Assembly (NCBI RefSeq): GCF_019749955.1
Contig: NZ_JAIEPC010000008.1
Span: 124,001-188,000, forward strand
Reading direction: 5' to 3'
Length of the DNA: 64,000 nucleotides
DNA from: Sphingomonas sp.
Lineage (GTDB): Bacteria; Pseudomonadota; Alphaproteobacteria; Sphingomonadales; Sphingomonadaceae
Shown: positions 1-7,573 of the stretch, piece after piece
Position numbering within the stretch: the stretch's first letter is position 1
Layout: each line of letters starts with the position of its first letter
The notes under the pieces: generated by a model
The model's database searches: none
The model's input: the letters and a program-made list of their open reading frames with translations, nothing else
What the model was told of the DNA's origin: nothing
Translations under genes and position numbers: made by a program

Positions 1-372
1 AATCCGCAGGCTGCATTGCTGTTTCACTGGAAATCGCTGCGGCGCCAGATCCGCATCGAAGGGCCGGTGTCGACGGTGAGCGAGGCCGAGGCTGATGCCT
101 ATTTCGCGACGCGCAGCCGGGATTCGCGGCTCGGCGCCTGGGCGAGCGACCAGTCGCGGCCGCTCGATAGCCGCACGACTTTTGAGGCGCGTTTTGCCGA
201 CATGCAGGCGCGGTTCGAGGGCGGCGACGTGCCGCGCCCGCCGCATTGGTCGGGCTATCGCGTGACGCCCACGGCAATCGAATTCTGGCAGGATCGCGAG
301 CACCGGCTGCATGAGCGGCGGCTGTTCACGCGCGACGGCGATAGCTGGACCGAGGGGCTGTTGTATCCGTGA
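1..372 (+). CDS. pdxH: Pyridoxamine 5'-phosphate oxidase, C-terminal part
   Basis: This is the 3' part of an FMN-dependent pyridoxamine/pyridoxine 5'-phosphate oxidase, the last step of pyridoxal phosphate synthesis in the cytoplasm. The reading frame is open to the first base, so the start lies outside the window. Visible family features are the phosphate/FMN-contact stretch FHWKSLRRQIRIEG near the 5' edge, the SRLGAWASDQS segment, and the PxHWxGYRVxP and EFWQDREHRLHER signatures at the C-terminus. The stop overlaps the GTG start of the next gene by four bases, which suggests co-transcription with the CDF transporter and PhzF enzyme downstream. Confidence 0.95.
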   Translation, partial: NPQAALLFHWKSLRRQIRIEGPVSTVSEAEADAYFATRSRDSRLGAWASDQSRPLDSRTTFEARFADMQARFEGGDVPRPPHWSGYRVTPTAIEFWQDREHRLHERRLFTRDGDSWTEGLLYP

Positions 373-1343
373 CCATCGGCAACCATCATGATGATCGCGC
401 GACGCTCGCTGCCGAGATGGGGACGATCACCCAGCGCGCGGCGATCGCGAGCGTGGCCACTGCCACGCTGCTGTTGGGGGTGAAGGGGTTCGCCGCGTTC
501 CATACCGGGTCGGTAGCGATGCTGGCGTCGCTCGCCGATAGTGGCCTTGATCTGGTCGCCTCGCTGATGACCTTGTTCGGCGTGCGGCTGGCGGCACAGC
601 CCGCCGATCACGACCACCGCTTTGGCCACGGCAAGGCGGAGGCGCTGGTGGCGCTGGTGCAGGTCGCGCTGATCGCTGCGTCGGCCTTTGCGATTTGCTG
701 GCGGGCGATCGGGCAATTGGCCGGCGCGCAGCCGATTGAGGACATCGGCTTTGGCATCGGCGCGTCGGTGGTAGCGATGGTCGCGACGGCGATGCTGATT
801 GCCTATCAGCGCCACGTCATCGCGCGCACCGGATCGGTCGCGATCAGGACCGACCATATGCATTATCAGTCCGATCTGGTGATCAATGCCGCCGTCGTGG
901 TTGCGCTGGTGATGGAACAGCAATTGGGGCTGAAGGGTGCCGATGCGCTGTTCGGCATCGGCATCGCGATCTGGTTGCTGTGGGGTGCGTGGCGCGGATC
1001 GAGCGAGGCGATCAACCAGCTGATGGACAAGGAATGGCCCGAGCCGAAGCGCCGCCGCTTTGTCGAAATCGCCAGCCGCCACCCCGAACTCAAAGGGCTG
1101 CACGATCTGCGCACGCGCACCAGCGGGGCGACCGATTTCGTGCAATTCCATATGTGGATGGACCCGAGCATGACAGTGGCCGAGGCGCATGATGTGGTCG
1201 AGGATATCGAGCGGCGGCTAGCGGCGGAATTTCCCGGCACCGAAATCCTCATCCACATTGATCCCGAGGGGCAAGTCGATCATCCCGGCAACCCGCTGGT
1301 TGAGGCGGACGAAATCGCCAAGCTGAAGGGAAGTCCCGCATGA
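369..1343 (+). CDS. Cation diffusion facilitator (CDF) metal transporter
   Basis: A 324-residue inner-membrane metal/proton antiporter of the CDF family (FieF/YiiP-like), expected to export divalent metals such as zinc, iron or cadmium. Several hydrophobic helices fill residues 20-210. The metal-site pairs are present: Asp57 and Asp61 in the second helix (LADSGLD) and an HxxxD pair in HYQSD of the fifth. A His-rich loop HDHRFGHGK follows residue 80 and the soluble C-terminal metal-binding domain has the HMWMD and HIDPEG stretches typical of the family. The GTG start overlaps the pdxH stop and the end overlaps the next ATG (ATGA), so three genes form one unit. Substrate cannot be told from sequence. 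Confidence 0.95.
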   Translation: MTIGNHHDDRATLAAEMGTITQRAAIASVATATLLLGVKGFAAFHTGSVAMLASLADSGLDLVASLMTLFGVRLAAQPADHDHRFGHGKAEALVALVQVALIAASAFAICWRAIGQLAGAQPIEDIGFGIGASVVAMVATAMLIAYQRHVIARTGSVAIRTDHMHYQSDLVINAAVVVALVMEQQLGLKGADALFGIGIAIWLLWGAWRGSSEAINQLMDKEWPEPKRRRFVEIASRHPELKGLHDLRTRTSGATDFVQFHMWMDPSMTVAEAHDVVEDIERRLAAEFPGTEILIHIDPEGQVDHPGNPLVEADEIAKLKGSPA

Positions 1344-2137
1344 TACGTCTGCCATTTGTTCAGATCGATGCCTTTGCCGACCGGCCTTTCACCGGCAATC
1401 CGGCAGCAGTGATGCCGCTCGATGCTTGGCTCGACGACGCTGTGCTGCAAGCCATCGCGCTGGAGAATAACCTGAGCGAGACCGCGTTTCTGGTGAAGGA
1501 TGCGACCGGCGCGGCGGATTATGAGCTGCGCTGGTTTACGCCTGCTGCCGAAGTGGTGCTGTGCGGCCATGCGACGCTGGCGAGCGGGCATTATCTGCTG
1601 GAGGGTGATCCGGCGCTGGAGCGGGTGACGTTCCGCACGCGCAAGGCGGGGATGCTGTCGGTGGCGCGGGCGGGCGCGGGGTACGAACTCGGCTTGCCGG
1701 CATGGGTGCCGGTGCCCAAGCCTTTGCCGGAGATTGTCGCGGCACTCGGGATCGAGGGGGAGTTTTCGACGCTCTGGCATGAGTCCGGTTATCCGCTGAT
1801 CGTGGTCGATCGCGCGGCGGTGGTGCAGGGATTGAAGCCCGATCTCGGCGCGCTCGCAAAGCTTGGTCCGCTGGTCGCGATCGTCACCGCGCCGGGCGAT
1901 GACAGCGACGTGATCAGCCGGGTTTTCACGCCCTTCTACGACATCCCCGAAGACCCGGTGACCGGGTCGGCGCACGCCGTGCTGACGCCCTATTGGGCCG
2001 ACCGGTTGGGGCGCGACAGCTTCACCGCGTATCAGGCATCGAAGCGCGGCGGGCGACTGACGTGTCGGCTCGATGGCGACCGGGTGGTGTTGGGCGGGAG
2101 CTGCGTGACGGTGATCGAGGGCATTTTTTTGCTGTAG
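1340..2137 (+). CDS. PhzF-family isomerase/epimerase
   Basis: A 265-residue protein of the PhzF (diaminopimelate-epimerase-like fold) family. The family includes the phenazine enzyme PhzF but most members in non-phenazine bacteria have no assigned substrate, and there are no other phenazine genes here. It begins with the standard FVQIDAFADRPFTGNPAAV motif; the conserved glutamate is Glu47 in NLSETAFL and the DPVTGSAHA loop is near residue 212. The length is normal for the short class of the family. The ATG overlaps the CDF stop by four bases, so translation is probably coupled. Function beyond isomerase-like chemistry is unknown. Confidence 0.92.
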   Translation: MIRLPFVQIDAFADRPFTGNPAAVMPLDAWLDDAVLQAIALENNLSETAFLVKDATGAADYELRWFTPAAEVVLCGHATLASGHYLLEGDPALERVTFRTRKAGMLSVARAGAGYELGLPAWVPVPKPLPEIVAALGIEGEFSTLWHESGYPLIVVDRAAVVQGLKPDLGALAKLGPLVAIVTAPGDDSDVISRVFTPFYDIPEDPVTGSAHAVLTPYWADRLGRDSFTAYQASKRGGRLTCRLDGDRVVLGGSCVTVIEGIFLL

Positions 2138-2161
2138 GGTGCGCCCCACCTTCCGCTACGC

Positions 2162-2322
2162 GTCACCCCGGCCTTGTGCCGGGGCCCACGGATCAACGGG
2201 CGAAACGATCCACAATCTGAGCCCGACAATTGCCGAACTGGCGCTTGCGGCACGTCCGCCCACGTCCCCCTGAAGCCGTCTCGCGCTCTGCGCGGTGGGC
2301 CCCGGCACAAGGCCGGGGTGAC
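2162..2322. repeat. Inverted repeat pair, family A (REP-like)
   Basis: Two near-identical 28-base units face each other: 2162-2190 and its inverse at 2295-2322. Each is itself a hairpin (CCCCGGCC...GGCCGGGG-type core: ACCCCGGCCTTGTGCCGGGG). The same pair occurs at 9832-9917. Paired palindromic units of this kind are REP/REPIN-type elements. It lies between two convergent genes and could also act as a transcription end point. Confidence 0.85.
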
Positions 2323-2351
2323 GAACGGAATTGGTATTCGCCCGCTTTCCG

Positions 2352-2963
2352 TCACTCGCCCGTCGCAAACGCCCCGCGCACCTTGCCCACCGCATCGCGA
2401 TACGGCGCGCGGATCGCCTCGATATCGGCGGCATAATCGCCGGTCGGGTGGAAGACGCCCGCGATGCGGATCGTGCGGGTGCCATAGTCGAGCACGGTCA
2501 GGATGATCGGCACCTGCGCCTGACAGGCGATGTGGTAGAAGCCGGTCTTCCATTCGCGCGTCAGGCTGCGGGTGCCTTCGGGCGGGATGGCGAGGATCAT
2601 GCGGTCGGCGGCGGCAAAGGCGTCGGCCATCACCCGCACGACATCGTTGCTCGCCGCGCGGTCGATCGGCACGCAGCCGAGCCACAGGATCACCCGCCCG
2701 AACGGCCCGGTGGTGAGGCTCTTCTTGCCCATCCAGCGCAGGCTCACCCGGAAATAGCCGGCGGCGGCGAGCATATTGAGCCCGTCCCAGTTCGAGGTGT
2801 GGGGTGCGGCGACCAGCACCGCCTTGGCCAGCGGCGGCCAATCACCACGTACCTTCCAGCCGCCGAGCCGCAGAAAAGCGATGCACAGCCAGCGCAGCAT
2901 TTCGCCGCCGATCCCGCGATAGGGACCGGGCCGGCCGCTGCGCGCCGTGGTTACGTCATCCAT
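2352..2963 (-). CDS. Lysophospholipid acyltransferase family protein (PlsC-like)
   Basis: A 203-residue acyltransferase of the PlsC/LPLAT superfamily, expected to transfer an acyl chain to a lysophospholipid or related lipid at the inner membrane. The HX4D catalytic motif is His55-Asp60 (HTSNWD), and the second motif PPEGTRS lies at residues 128-134. A hydrophobic stretch near residues 22-36 may anchor it. It is shorter than PlsC proper (about 240 residues) and resembles the small 1-acylglycerol-3-phosphate acyltransferase-like proteins of alphaproteobacteria. The ATG at 2963 is preceded by AAGGGGG. It stands alone, convergent with the PhzF gene across the family A repeats. Confidence 0.9.
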   Translation of the reverse strand: MDDVTTARSGRPGPYRGIGGEMLRWLCIAFLRLGGWKVRGDWPPLAKAVLVAAPHTSNWDGLNMLAAAGYFRVSLRWMGKKSLTTGPFGRVILWLGCVPIDRAASNDVVRVMADAFAAADRMILAIPPEGTRSLTREWKTGFYHIACQAQVPIILTVLDYGTRTIRIAGVFHPTGDYAADIEAIRAPYRDAVGKVRGAFATGE

Positions 2964-3120
2964 GCATCCGATCCCCCTTATCGGCGCGAGCCTAGCATCA
3001 ATCGGGGACGGCGCATCGACTCATTACAGTGGTGCGGCGGCGCCGCGTGCGCCAGACGCTTAATCAAGGGGGGGAGAGAGATGCGGCCGCAGCCGCCACG
3101 GCGCGCGCAAACGCCGCGCA

Positions 3121-3153
3121 ATAAAATGGGGGCCGGCATTGCTGCCAGCCCCC
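3121..3153 (-). terminator. Rho-independent terminator (minus strand)
   Basis: The hairpin has arms 3128-3138 and 3143-3153 (GGGGGCCGGCA against TGCCAGCCCCC) with a four-base loop and one mismatch. On the minus strand it is followed at once by ATTTTATT, the U-rich tail expected of an intrinsic terminator. The plus strand has no T-run, so the direction is clear. No annotated gene ends just upstream, so it marks an unassigned minus-strand transcript. Confidence 0.75.
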
Positions 3154-3560
3154 TGTCGCCGGACTTCGGCACCGCGACTTCCATGGCTTTCGCCGCTTGC
3201 TCGCGCCACCTGGTTTCGGCGGCATGCACGGCCCCACCGCGGGGGGCGTTAGGCCGCACGTGACCGCTCCCGTTCGATCGGCCGGAGATGTCTTCCAAGG
3301 CTTGCGCCCTTTCCCTCATCCGCCGGTTGGTCAGCCGTGAACGATCGGCATGTTTTCCGCACCGAAGCGCTTCCCTCATGCCTTGGACGCCGGTTCTTCC
3401 TTTCCCGATTCGCCCCGTCGCAAGCGACGTTGCTCCTCCTTCAGTCCGATCGACTTCCCGCCTGGATCCTTGCGCGGTTTGCCAAAAGCCACCTGCGCCG
3501 GTTTTCCCGACCTAAGCTGCTGCTCTTTCAGTGGTTTCCCGCCTGTCCGACCCGCTGCCT
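3153..3560 (-). ncRNA. Candidate non-coding RNA ending at the 3121-3153 terminator
   Basis: A minus-strand transcript must end at the terminator at 3121-3153, yet the 400 bases before it hold no protein gene with a sound start. The sequence is purine-rich on the minus strand with repeated short motifs such as GGGAAAG, GGAGGAGC and ACCGGCG. I compared it from memory with RNase P RNA, tmRNA, SRP RNA and 6S RNA landmarks and none fits. The 5' end is a guess. A small basic peptide read from a non-standard start remains possible. Confidence 0.3.
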
Positions 3561-3779
3561 ACAAATGAATGGTGTCACCGAATCCGAGTCGCACCAAGCG
3601 CAATCACGCGCGGCGCGCCTGTGGATAATGTGGATATCGTGGAGCGAATCGGCACCCGCCTTGCGGCGATGCGTTGCTTCGGTGCGACCTAAATGGCGCC
3701 TTGTTGTTTCAGGTTCATGAAACTGCCCGCATAAATTGCGCGTTATGGCCCCGTTCTCAACCTGAAGCAGGAGCTTGCA

Positions 3780-4088
3780 ATGCGTAATCTATTGATGGTG
3801 ATCGCTGCCGCCGGGCTGATCGTGCCGCCCGCCGCGATGAGCTTTCCAACCAAGGCCGAAGCGAAGGAGAAGAAGCATCGCGCCTATACCTATCGCCGGG
3901 GTGGCCGCACCTATTGCCGCCATTCGGACGGCACCACCGGGCTGATCGTCGGTGGCGTCGGCGGTGCCGTGGTCGGCAATTCGGTCGACAATGGTGGGCT
4001 GCTCGGCACCGCGCTGGGTGCCGTGGGCGGCGCATTTGCGGGGCGCGCGGTCGACCGCACGCTGACCGCCAACAAGCGCTGCCGCTAA
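3780..4088 (+). CDS. Small secreted glycine-zipper protein
   Basis: A 102-residue protein with an N-terminal signal peptide (hydrophobic residues 3-18) and a glycine-zipper segment of the 17 kDa surface-antigen (Rick_17kDa_Anti) type: GLIVGGVGGAVVGNSVDNGG followed by GTALGAVGGAFAGRAVD. Such segments form a two-helix membrane hairpin, usually in the outer membrane or periplasm. Just before the zipper is a CRHSDGTTG motif; the larger paralogue at 55188 has CKRNDGTTG at the same place, and both end in a CR dipeptide. RBS AGGAG precedes the ATG. Role unknown; likely envelope maintenance. Confidence 0.8.
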   Translation: MRNLLMVIAAAGLIVPPAAMSFPTKAEAKEKKHRAYTYRRGGRTYCRHSDGTTGLIVGGVGGAVVGNSVDNGGLLGTALGAVGGAFAGRAVDRTLTANKRCR

Positions 4089-4144
4089 CCTGCGGAGCGT
4101 CGCTTGCGAGAGGGCTCGGCAGCAATGCCGGGCCCGCGTCGCGT

Positions 4145-4366
4145 TCAGAGAATGCCGAAGCCCAGCCAGAGCCGCACGCAGCCGACGATAATCACGAAGA
4201 TGTTGAAGTTGCGCCCCGATGGGTGGCGCGAAAACATGCCGACGACCGCGCCGACGATTGCGATCGGAATCGACAGCCAGTTGAGCGCGCCCAGCAGCGG
4301 GATGAAGCCGATCAGCGCGATCGGCAGCGCGATCAGGCCAATGAGGATCGAGACAATGTTGAGCAT
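4145..4366 (-). CDS. Small hydrophobic membrane protein
   Basis: A 73-residue protein that is almost wholly hydrophobic, with two or three predicted membrane helices (residues 3-20, 25-45, 52-70) and one polar loop FSRHPSGRN. The ATG is preceded by a strong GGGAGG site, which supports it as real despite its size. It overlaps nothing and reads opposite to both neighbours. I recognise no named family; small proteins of this type are common in proteobacterial envelopes. Confidence 0.65.
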   Translation of the reverse strand: MLNIVSILIGLIALPIALIGFIPLLGALNWLSIPIAIVGAVVGMFSRHPSGRNFNIFVIIVGCVRLWLGFGIL

Positions 4367-4462
4367 CGCCTCCCTCTAGCCGATACGCAAGTGTGTTGCA
4401 ATGATAATGCACCAACGCCAATGCCACGCTTCTTTAACCGTCTTGCGGCATAAACGGCGTCT

Positions 4463-5218
4463 ATGTCGATCCGTTCCCCTTTGCGCGCCGCGACTGTGGC
4501 GATGATCGCCCTGATGTTGCCGCTTGCCGCGTGCGGTGGCGCCACCGACAATAGTCTCGACGCGCTCGACGCCGAGCTGAATGACGGCAATGCGCAAGCC
4601 AACGCCCGCGACCCGGCGCTGACGAGCGCGCTGCACGACCAGATCATGGTCGATCCCAATCTCGCCAGCCAAAGCAACCGCGACGCGATCCGCCCGCCAA
4701 GCCAGCCCTATGCCGCGCCGGTGCCGACTGCGGAAGGCGCGCCGGTTGCGGGTGATGTGCGGGTGAGCGAAGCGACCAAGACCGCGCCTGCCGCCAAGAC
4801 CGATTGCCCCAATTGCAAGGCGCAGCGCGAGTCGATGACGCTCGGCGGCCTTGCGTCGCGTCAGGCTGATCGGCGCACGGCGGCTTGTGCCGCCAATGTC
4901 AGCTATTCGACGCGCTGGTCGCTGCGGCTGCCCGCCGATATGCCGCTTTATCCTGACGCGCATGTGGTGGAAGCGGCGGGCAATGCCGATAATGGCTGTG
5001 CGCTTCGCATCGTCAGCTTCACCAGCCGCGCGCCGGTGCAAAGCGTGATCGATTTCTACTACACGCGCGCGACCAATGGCGGCTATTCGGCCGACCATCA
5101 GGCCGACGCCGAAGGGCATGTGCTGGCGGGATCGCGCGGCAATGATGCCTATGCGGTGTTCGTGACCAAGGTGTCGGGTGGGACGCAGGTCGATCTGGTC
5201 GCCAATAACGGGCGCTAG
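4463..5218 (+). CDS. Putative lipoprotein, conserved hypothetical
   Basis: A 251-residue protein with a lipoprotein signal peptide: hydrophobic residues 10-22 then LAAC with Cys24 as the expected lipidated residue. The middle is rich in Ala, Pro and Asp and is probably disordered; a CPNCK pair near residue 115 could bind metal or form a disulfide. The C-terminal 100 residues look folded (MPLYPDAHVVEAAG..., FYYTRATNGGYSADH...), resembling small beta-alpha modules that follow a lipoprotein linker. No known function. The start ATG has no strong ribosome site but is the only one before the signal peptide. Confidence 0.75.
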   Translation: MSIRSPLRAATVAMIALMLPLAACGGATDNSLDALDAELNDGNAQANARDPALTSALHDQIMVDPNLASQSNRDAIRPPSQPYAAPVPTAEGAPVAGDVRVSEATKTAPAAKTDCPNCKAQRESMTLGGLASRQADRRTAACAANVSYSTRWSLRLPADMPLYPDAHVVEAAGNADNGCALRIVSFTSRAPVQSVIDFYYTRATNGGYSADHQADAEGHVLAGSRGNDAYAVFVTKVSGGTQVDLVANNGR

Positions 5219-5226
5219 AGTTCCCA

Positions 5227-5245
5227 TAGCGCGCGGTTCGCGCTA
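5227..5245. other. Short perfect hairpin before crcB
   Basis: TAGCGCG (5227-5233) and CGCGCTA (5239-5245) form a perfect 7-base stem with a 5-base loop, nine bases before the crcB ATG. There is no T-run, so it is not a standard terminator. It is far too short to be a fluoride riboswitch. It may affect crcB translation or end the upstream transcript with Rho. Confidence 0.4.
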
Positions 5246-5254
5246 GGCGCGGGC

Positions 5255-5620
5255 ATGGTCAATCTTTTCCTCGTGATGGCAGGCGGCGCGTTGGGCGCGG
5301 GGGCGCGCTACCTTGTCGGGCTGTCGTTCGCCGGTGCGCGTTACCCTTGGGGGACGCTGGCGGTGAATATCGTGGGCGCGCTGGCGATGGGATTGCTGGC
5401 CGGGGTTATCGCCAAGGGGTTGGCGGGTGAGCCTGCACGGCTGTTGCTCGGCGTCGGTGTGCTGGGCGGTTTCACGACTTTTTCCGCATTCTCGCTGGAG
5501 CTGGTGACAATGGCCGAGCGCGGCGCGATGCTCGCCGCGATCGGCTATGCGCTGGCGTCGGTGATCGGCTCGGTCGTCGCACTCTTCATCGGCCTAAGCG
5601 CCGTGAGGGCCATCGCATGA
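5255..5620 (+). CDS. crcB: Fluoride ion channel CrcB
   Basis: A 121-residue, four-helix inner-membrane protein of the CrcB/Fluc family, which forms a dual-topology dimer that lets fluoride leave the cell. Family hallmarks are GGALGAGARYLVG at the start, the PWGTLAVNIVGALAMG segment with the key Asn, and GVLGGFTTFSAFSLE, which supplies the phenylalanines and the sodium-site threonine region. Length is normal. Its ATGA overlaps the start of the pseudouridine synthase gene, so the two are co-translated. No fluoride riboswitch is visible upstream. Confidence 0.95.
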   Translation: MVNLFLVMAGGALGAGARYLVGLSFAGARYPWGTLAVNIVGALAMGLLAGVIAKGLAGEPARLLLGVGVLGGFTTFSAFSLELVTMAERGAMLAAIGYALASVIGSVVALFIGLSAVRAIA

Positions 5621-6720
5621 GCGACGTGCGGCAATTCACCGTTTCGGCCGAGGATGACGGCATCCGGCTCGATCGCTGGTTCAAGCGGCATCTGGAGGAC
5701 ACGAGCTTTACCACCGTCGCCAAATGGGCACGCACCGGGCAGCTGCGCATCGACGGCGCGCGCGCGACGCCGGGCGACCGGCTGGTGGCGGGGCAAGTGC
5801 TCCGCCTGCCCCCCGCCGAGCCGGTGCGCACCGATGCGCCGCAGAAGCGCGAACGCGCGCCGATCAGCGATGATCAGGCCGCCTTCATCCAGGAAATGGT
5901 GATCCACAAGGATGCGCAGGCAATCGTGCTCAACAAGCCGCCGGGCCTCGCGACGCAAGGGGGGACCAAGACCACCGAGCATGTCGATGCGCTGCTCGAC
6001 GGGGTGCAGTTCGAAAGCGAAGGGCGCCCGAAGCTCGTCCACCGGCTCGACAAGGATACGTCGGGCGTGCTGCTGGTCGCGCGCAATGCCCGCGCGGCGG
6101 GGTTCTTCGCCAAGAGCTTCTCCAGCCGCACCGCGCGCAAAGTCTATTGGGCACTCGTCGTCGGCGTGCCGCACATCCACGACGGGATGATCGAACTCCC
6201 CATCGCCAAGCAACCCGGCACCGGCGGCGAGAAGATGCACGTCGACGAAGCCGAGGGCGCCGCCGCGCGCACCCGCTACCGCGTGATCGAGCGCGCGGGC
6301 AACCGCGCCGCCTGGGTCGAGCTGCAACCCTTCACCGGGCGCACGCATCAGCTGCGCGTGCACATGGCGGCGATCGGCCACCCGATCGTCGGCGACGGCA
6401 AATATGGCGGGCAAGCGGCATTCCTGACCGGGGGCGTCAGCCGCAAGATGCATTTGCACGCGCGGCGGCTGCGGATCGATCACCCCGATGGCGGGCAGAT
6501 CGACGTCGGCGCCGAGCTGCCGCATCACTTCGTCGAAAGCCTCGCGCTGCTGGGGTTCGAGGAGCGACAGGGCGACCTGATGCCGCTCGACGAGCCCAAG
6601 TTCAGCGAGACGGCGGAAGGCAAGCGCCGCGTGACCGCCGCCATCGCCAAGTCGCGGCGGCAGGACCGCAAGGGCGAACGTCGCGGGCGGACACGGGCTG
6701 CGCCGCCGCCGAAGCGGTAG
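5617..6720 (+). CDS. RluA-family pseudouridine synthase (RluC-like)
   Basis: A 367-residue enzyme that isomerises uridine to pseudouridine in 23S rRNA. An S4 RNA-binding domain covers about residues 14-65 (DGIRLDRWFKRHL), followed by the catalytic domain with HRLDKDTSG at 142-150; Asp145 is the catalytic residue. GRTHQLRVHMAAIGHPIVGDGKYGG is the second family signature. The basic C-terminal tail (after about 330, rich in Arg and Lys) is longer than in E. coli RluC. The S4 domain and length point to RluC or RluD; RluC is more likely but the exact uridine is not set by sequence. Confidence 0.92.
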   Translation: MSDVRQFTVSAEDDGIRLDRWFKRHLEDTSFTTVAKWARTGQLRIDGARATPGDRLVAGQVLRLPPAEPVRTDAPQKRERAPISDDQAAFIQEMVIHKDAQAIVLNKPPGLATQGGTKTTEHVDALLDGVQFESEGRPKLVHRLDKDTSGVLLVARNARAAGFFAKSFSSRTARKVYWALVVGVPHIHDGMIELPIAKQPGTGGEKMHVDEAEGAAARTRYRVIERAGNRAAWVELQPFTGRTHQLRVHMAAIGHPIVGDGKYGGQAAFLTGGVSRKMHLHARRLRIDHPDGGQIDVGAELPHHFVESLALLGFEERQGDLMPLDEPKFSETAEGKRRVTAAIAKSRRQDRKGERRGRTRAAPPPKR

Positions 6721-6744
6721 TTGCCGCCCGTTTAGTCTTCACGC

Positions 6745-7392
6745 CTACTTTCGTGAAAGCGAGAGCCGGGTTTCTTTGTTCGCCAAGGCTGGGAAGCGTG
6801 CCGTCAGTGCGCTGGTCAGCGGCACATCCTTGCCGACTACTTGGACGGTGATCCGCTTGATGGCGTAGCCCTTACCGAGGTGCTCCTGAAAGGATTTTGC
6901 CTGAAACTCAGTGTCCGAGTGCGGGTTCGTCACGTCTGCAAATGTCGCAAACACCGGAAAGTCGGTCGGCGCGACCTCCCCCAGCGGCTTGGTTCGATTG
7001 AGTTCACGAAAGACCGCTTCGTTGCTGTCTTCAGCCGTGGCGCGTCGTCGGGCGAACATTTTTAGGCCATCGGTGATGACGTATTCGGCCTCGGGCCGAC
7101 TGTCTTTAGAGGAGTATTTCATGAACAGCACTTGGTTGCCAAGATTCACGAACGGCGCTTCGCCGAACAGTTGGAACCCACCACCACTTTCGCTCCCGTT
7201 TCCACCCGGCATAGGCACGATAAATGGTCGTTTGAGAACCAGTTCCATCACCGACGAACCAATCTTGAGGCCGCCGGGGGTGTCAACTTCGATGACGATC
7301 CGGCAACGAAGGGTCGCCGCAGGCGTTGTGCAGCGATAGACGAGCAAAGCCAATGCGAGCGCCAGCGCGACAAAAATGGTGGCTTTGGACAT
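6745..7392 (-). CDS. Hypothetical membrane-anchored protein
   Basis: A protein of 215 residues if started at the ATG at 7392 (MSKATIFVALALALALLVYRC); an upstream start at 7446 would add 18 residues with no signal-like character. The N-terminal helix is a membrane anchor or signal peptide. The rest holds a beta-rich body (RCRIVIEVDTPGGLKIGSSVMELVLKRP...) and no motif I recognise. Base composition is visibly less GC-rich than the neighbours, and it sits alone between crcB-rluC and the DUF418 gene, which suggests later acquisition. Function unknown. Confidence 0.6.
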   Translation of the reverse strand: MSKATIFVALALALALLVYRCTTPAATLRCRIVIEVDTPGGLKIGSSVMELVLKRPFIVPMPGGNGSESGGGFQLFGEAPFVNLGNQVLFMKYSSKDSRPEAEYVITDGLKMFARRRATAEDSNEAVFRELNRTKPLGEVAPTDFPVFATFADVTNPHSDTEFQAKSFQEHLGKGYAIKRITVQVVGKDVPLTSALTARFPALANKETRLSLSRK

Positions 7393-7573
7393 TGATCGCG
7401 CTCCCGGAGTCGCTGCGAGCTTAGCGGCTCCTCCTTTCCAGATCATGTTTCATCCTTCGGTCACAGGATCGAAGCGGCATGGACCTGAAGGATGGTTCCA
7501 CCAATTGTGGTCGATCCTGATTCATACTTTCGAGCCGAAACCCGCAGACACGCCAAATCGACGCTGACGAAAG

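Larger units (their letters stand above)
2964..3779. other. 816-base stretch without a convincing protein gene
   Basis: No reading frame here has a good start, ribosome site and coding-like composition. The clearest feature is the minus-strand terminator at 3121-3153, which implies a transcript entering from higher coordinates. On the minus strand, between about 3560 and 3400, a short frame reads as a Lys/Arg/Gly-rich peptide (with GKPRKDPGGKSIGLKEEQRR) ending at a TGA near 3386, but it lacks an ATG; the only internal GTG would give about 38 residues. A perfect DnaA-box sequence sits at 3620-3628. An 8-base palindrome TTCATGAA precedes the next gene at about 3713. Confidence 0.6.

Noticed and set aside
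2331-3263. A 310-residue plus-strand frame over the acyltransferase gene
   Set aside because: It lies opposite the acyltransferase, whose motifs HTSNWD and PEGTRS are clear; the plus-strand frame has none.
3620-3628. Perfect DnaA box (TGTGGATAA) in the 3 kb intergenic region
   Set aside because: A single box, with no cluster, no AT-rich unwinding element and no replication genes nearby; not enough to call an origin.
5219-5254. Fluoride riboswitch before crcB
   Set aside because: Only 36 bases lie between genes and the hairpin lacks the riboswitch's conserved parts.
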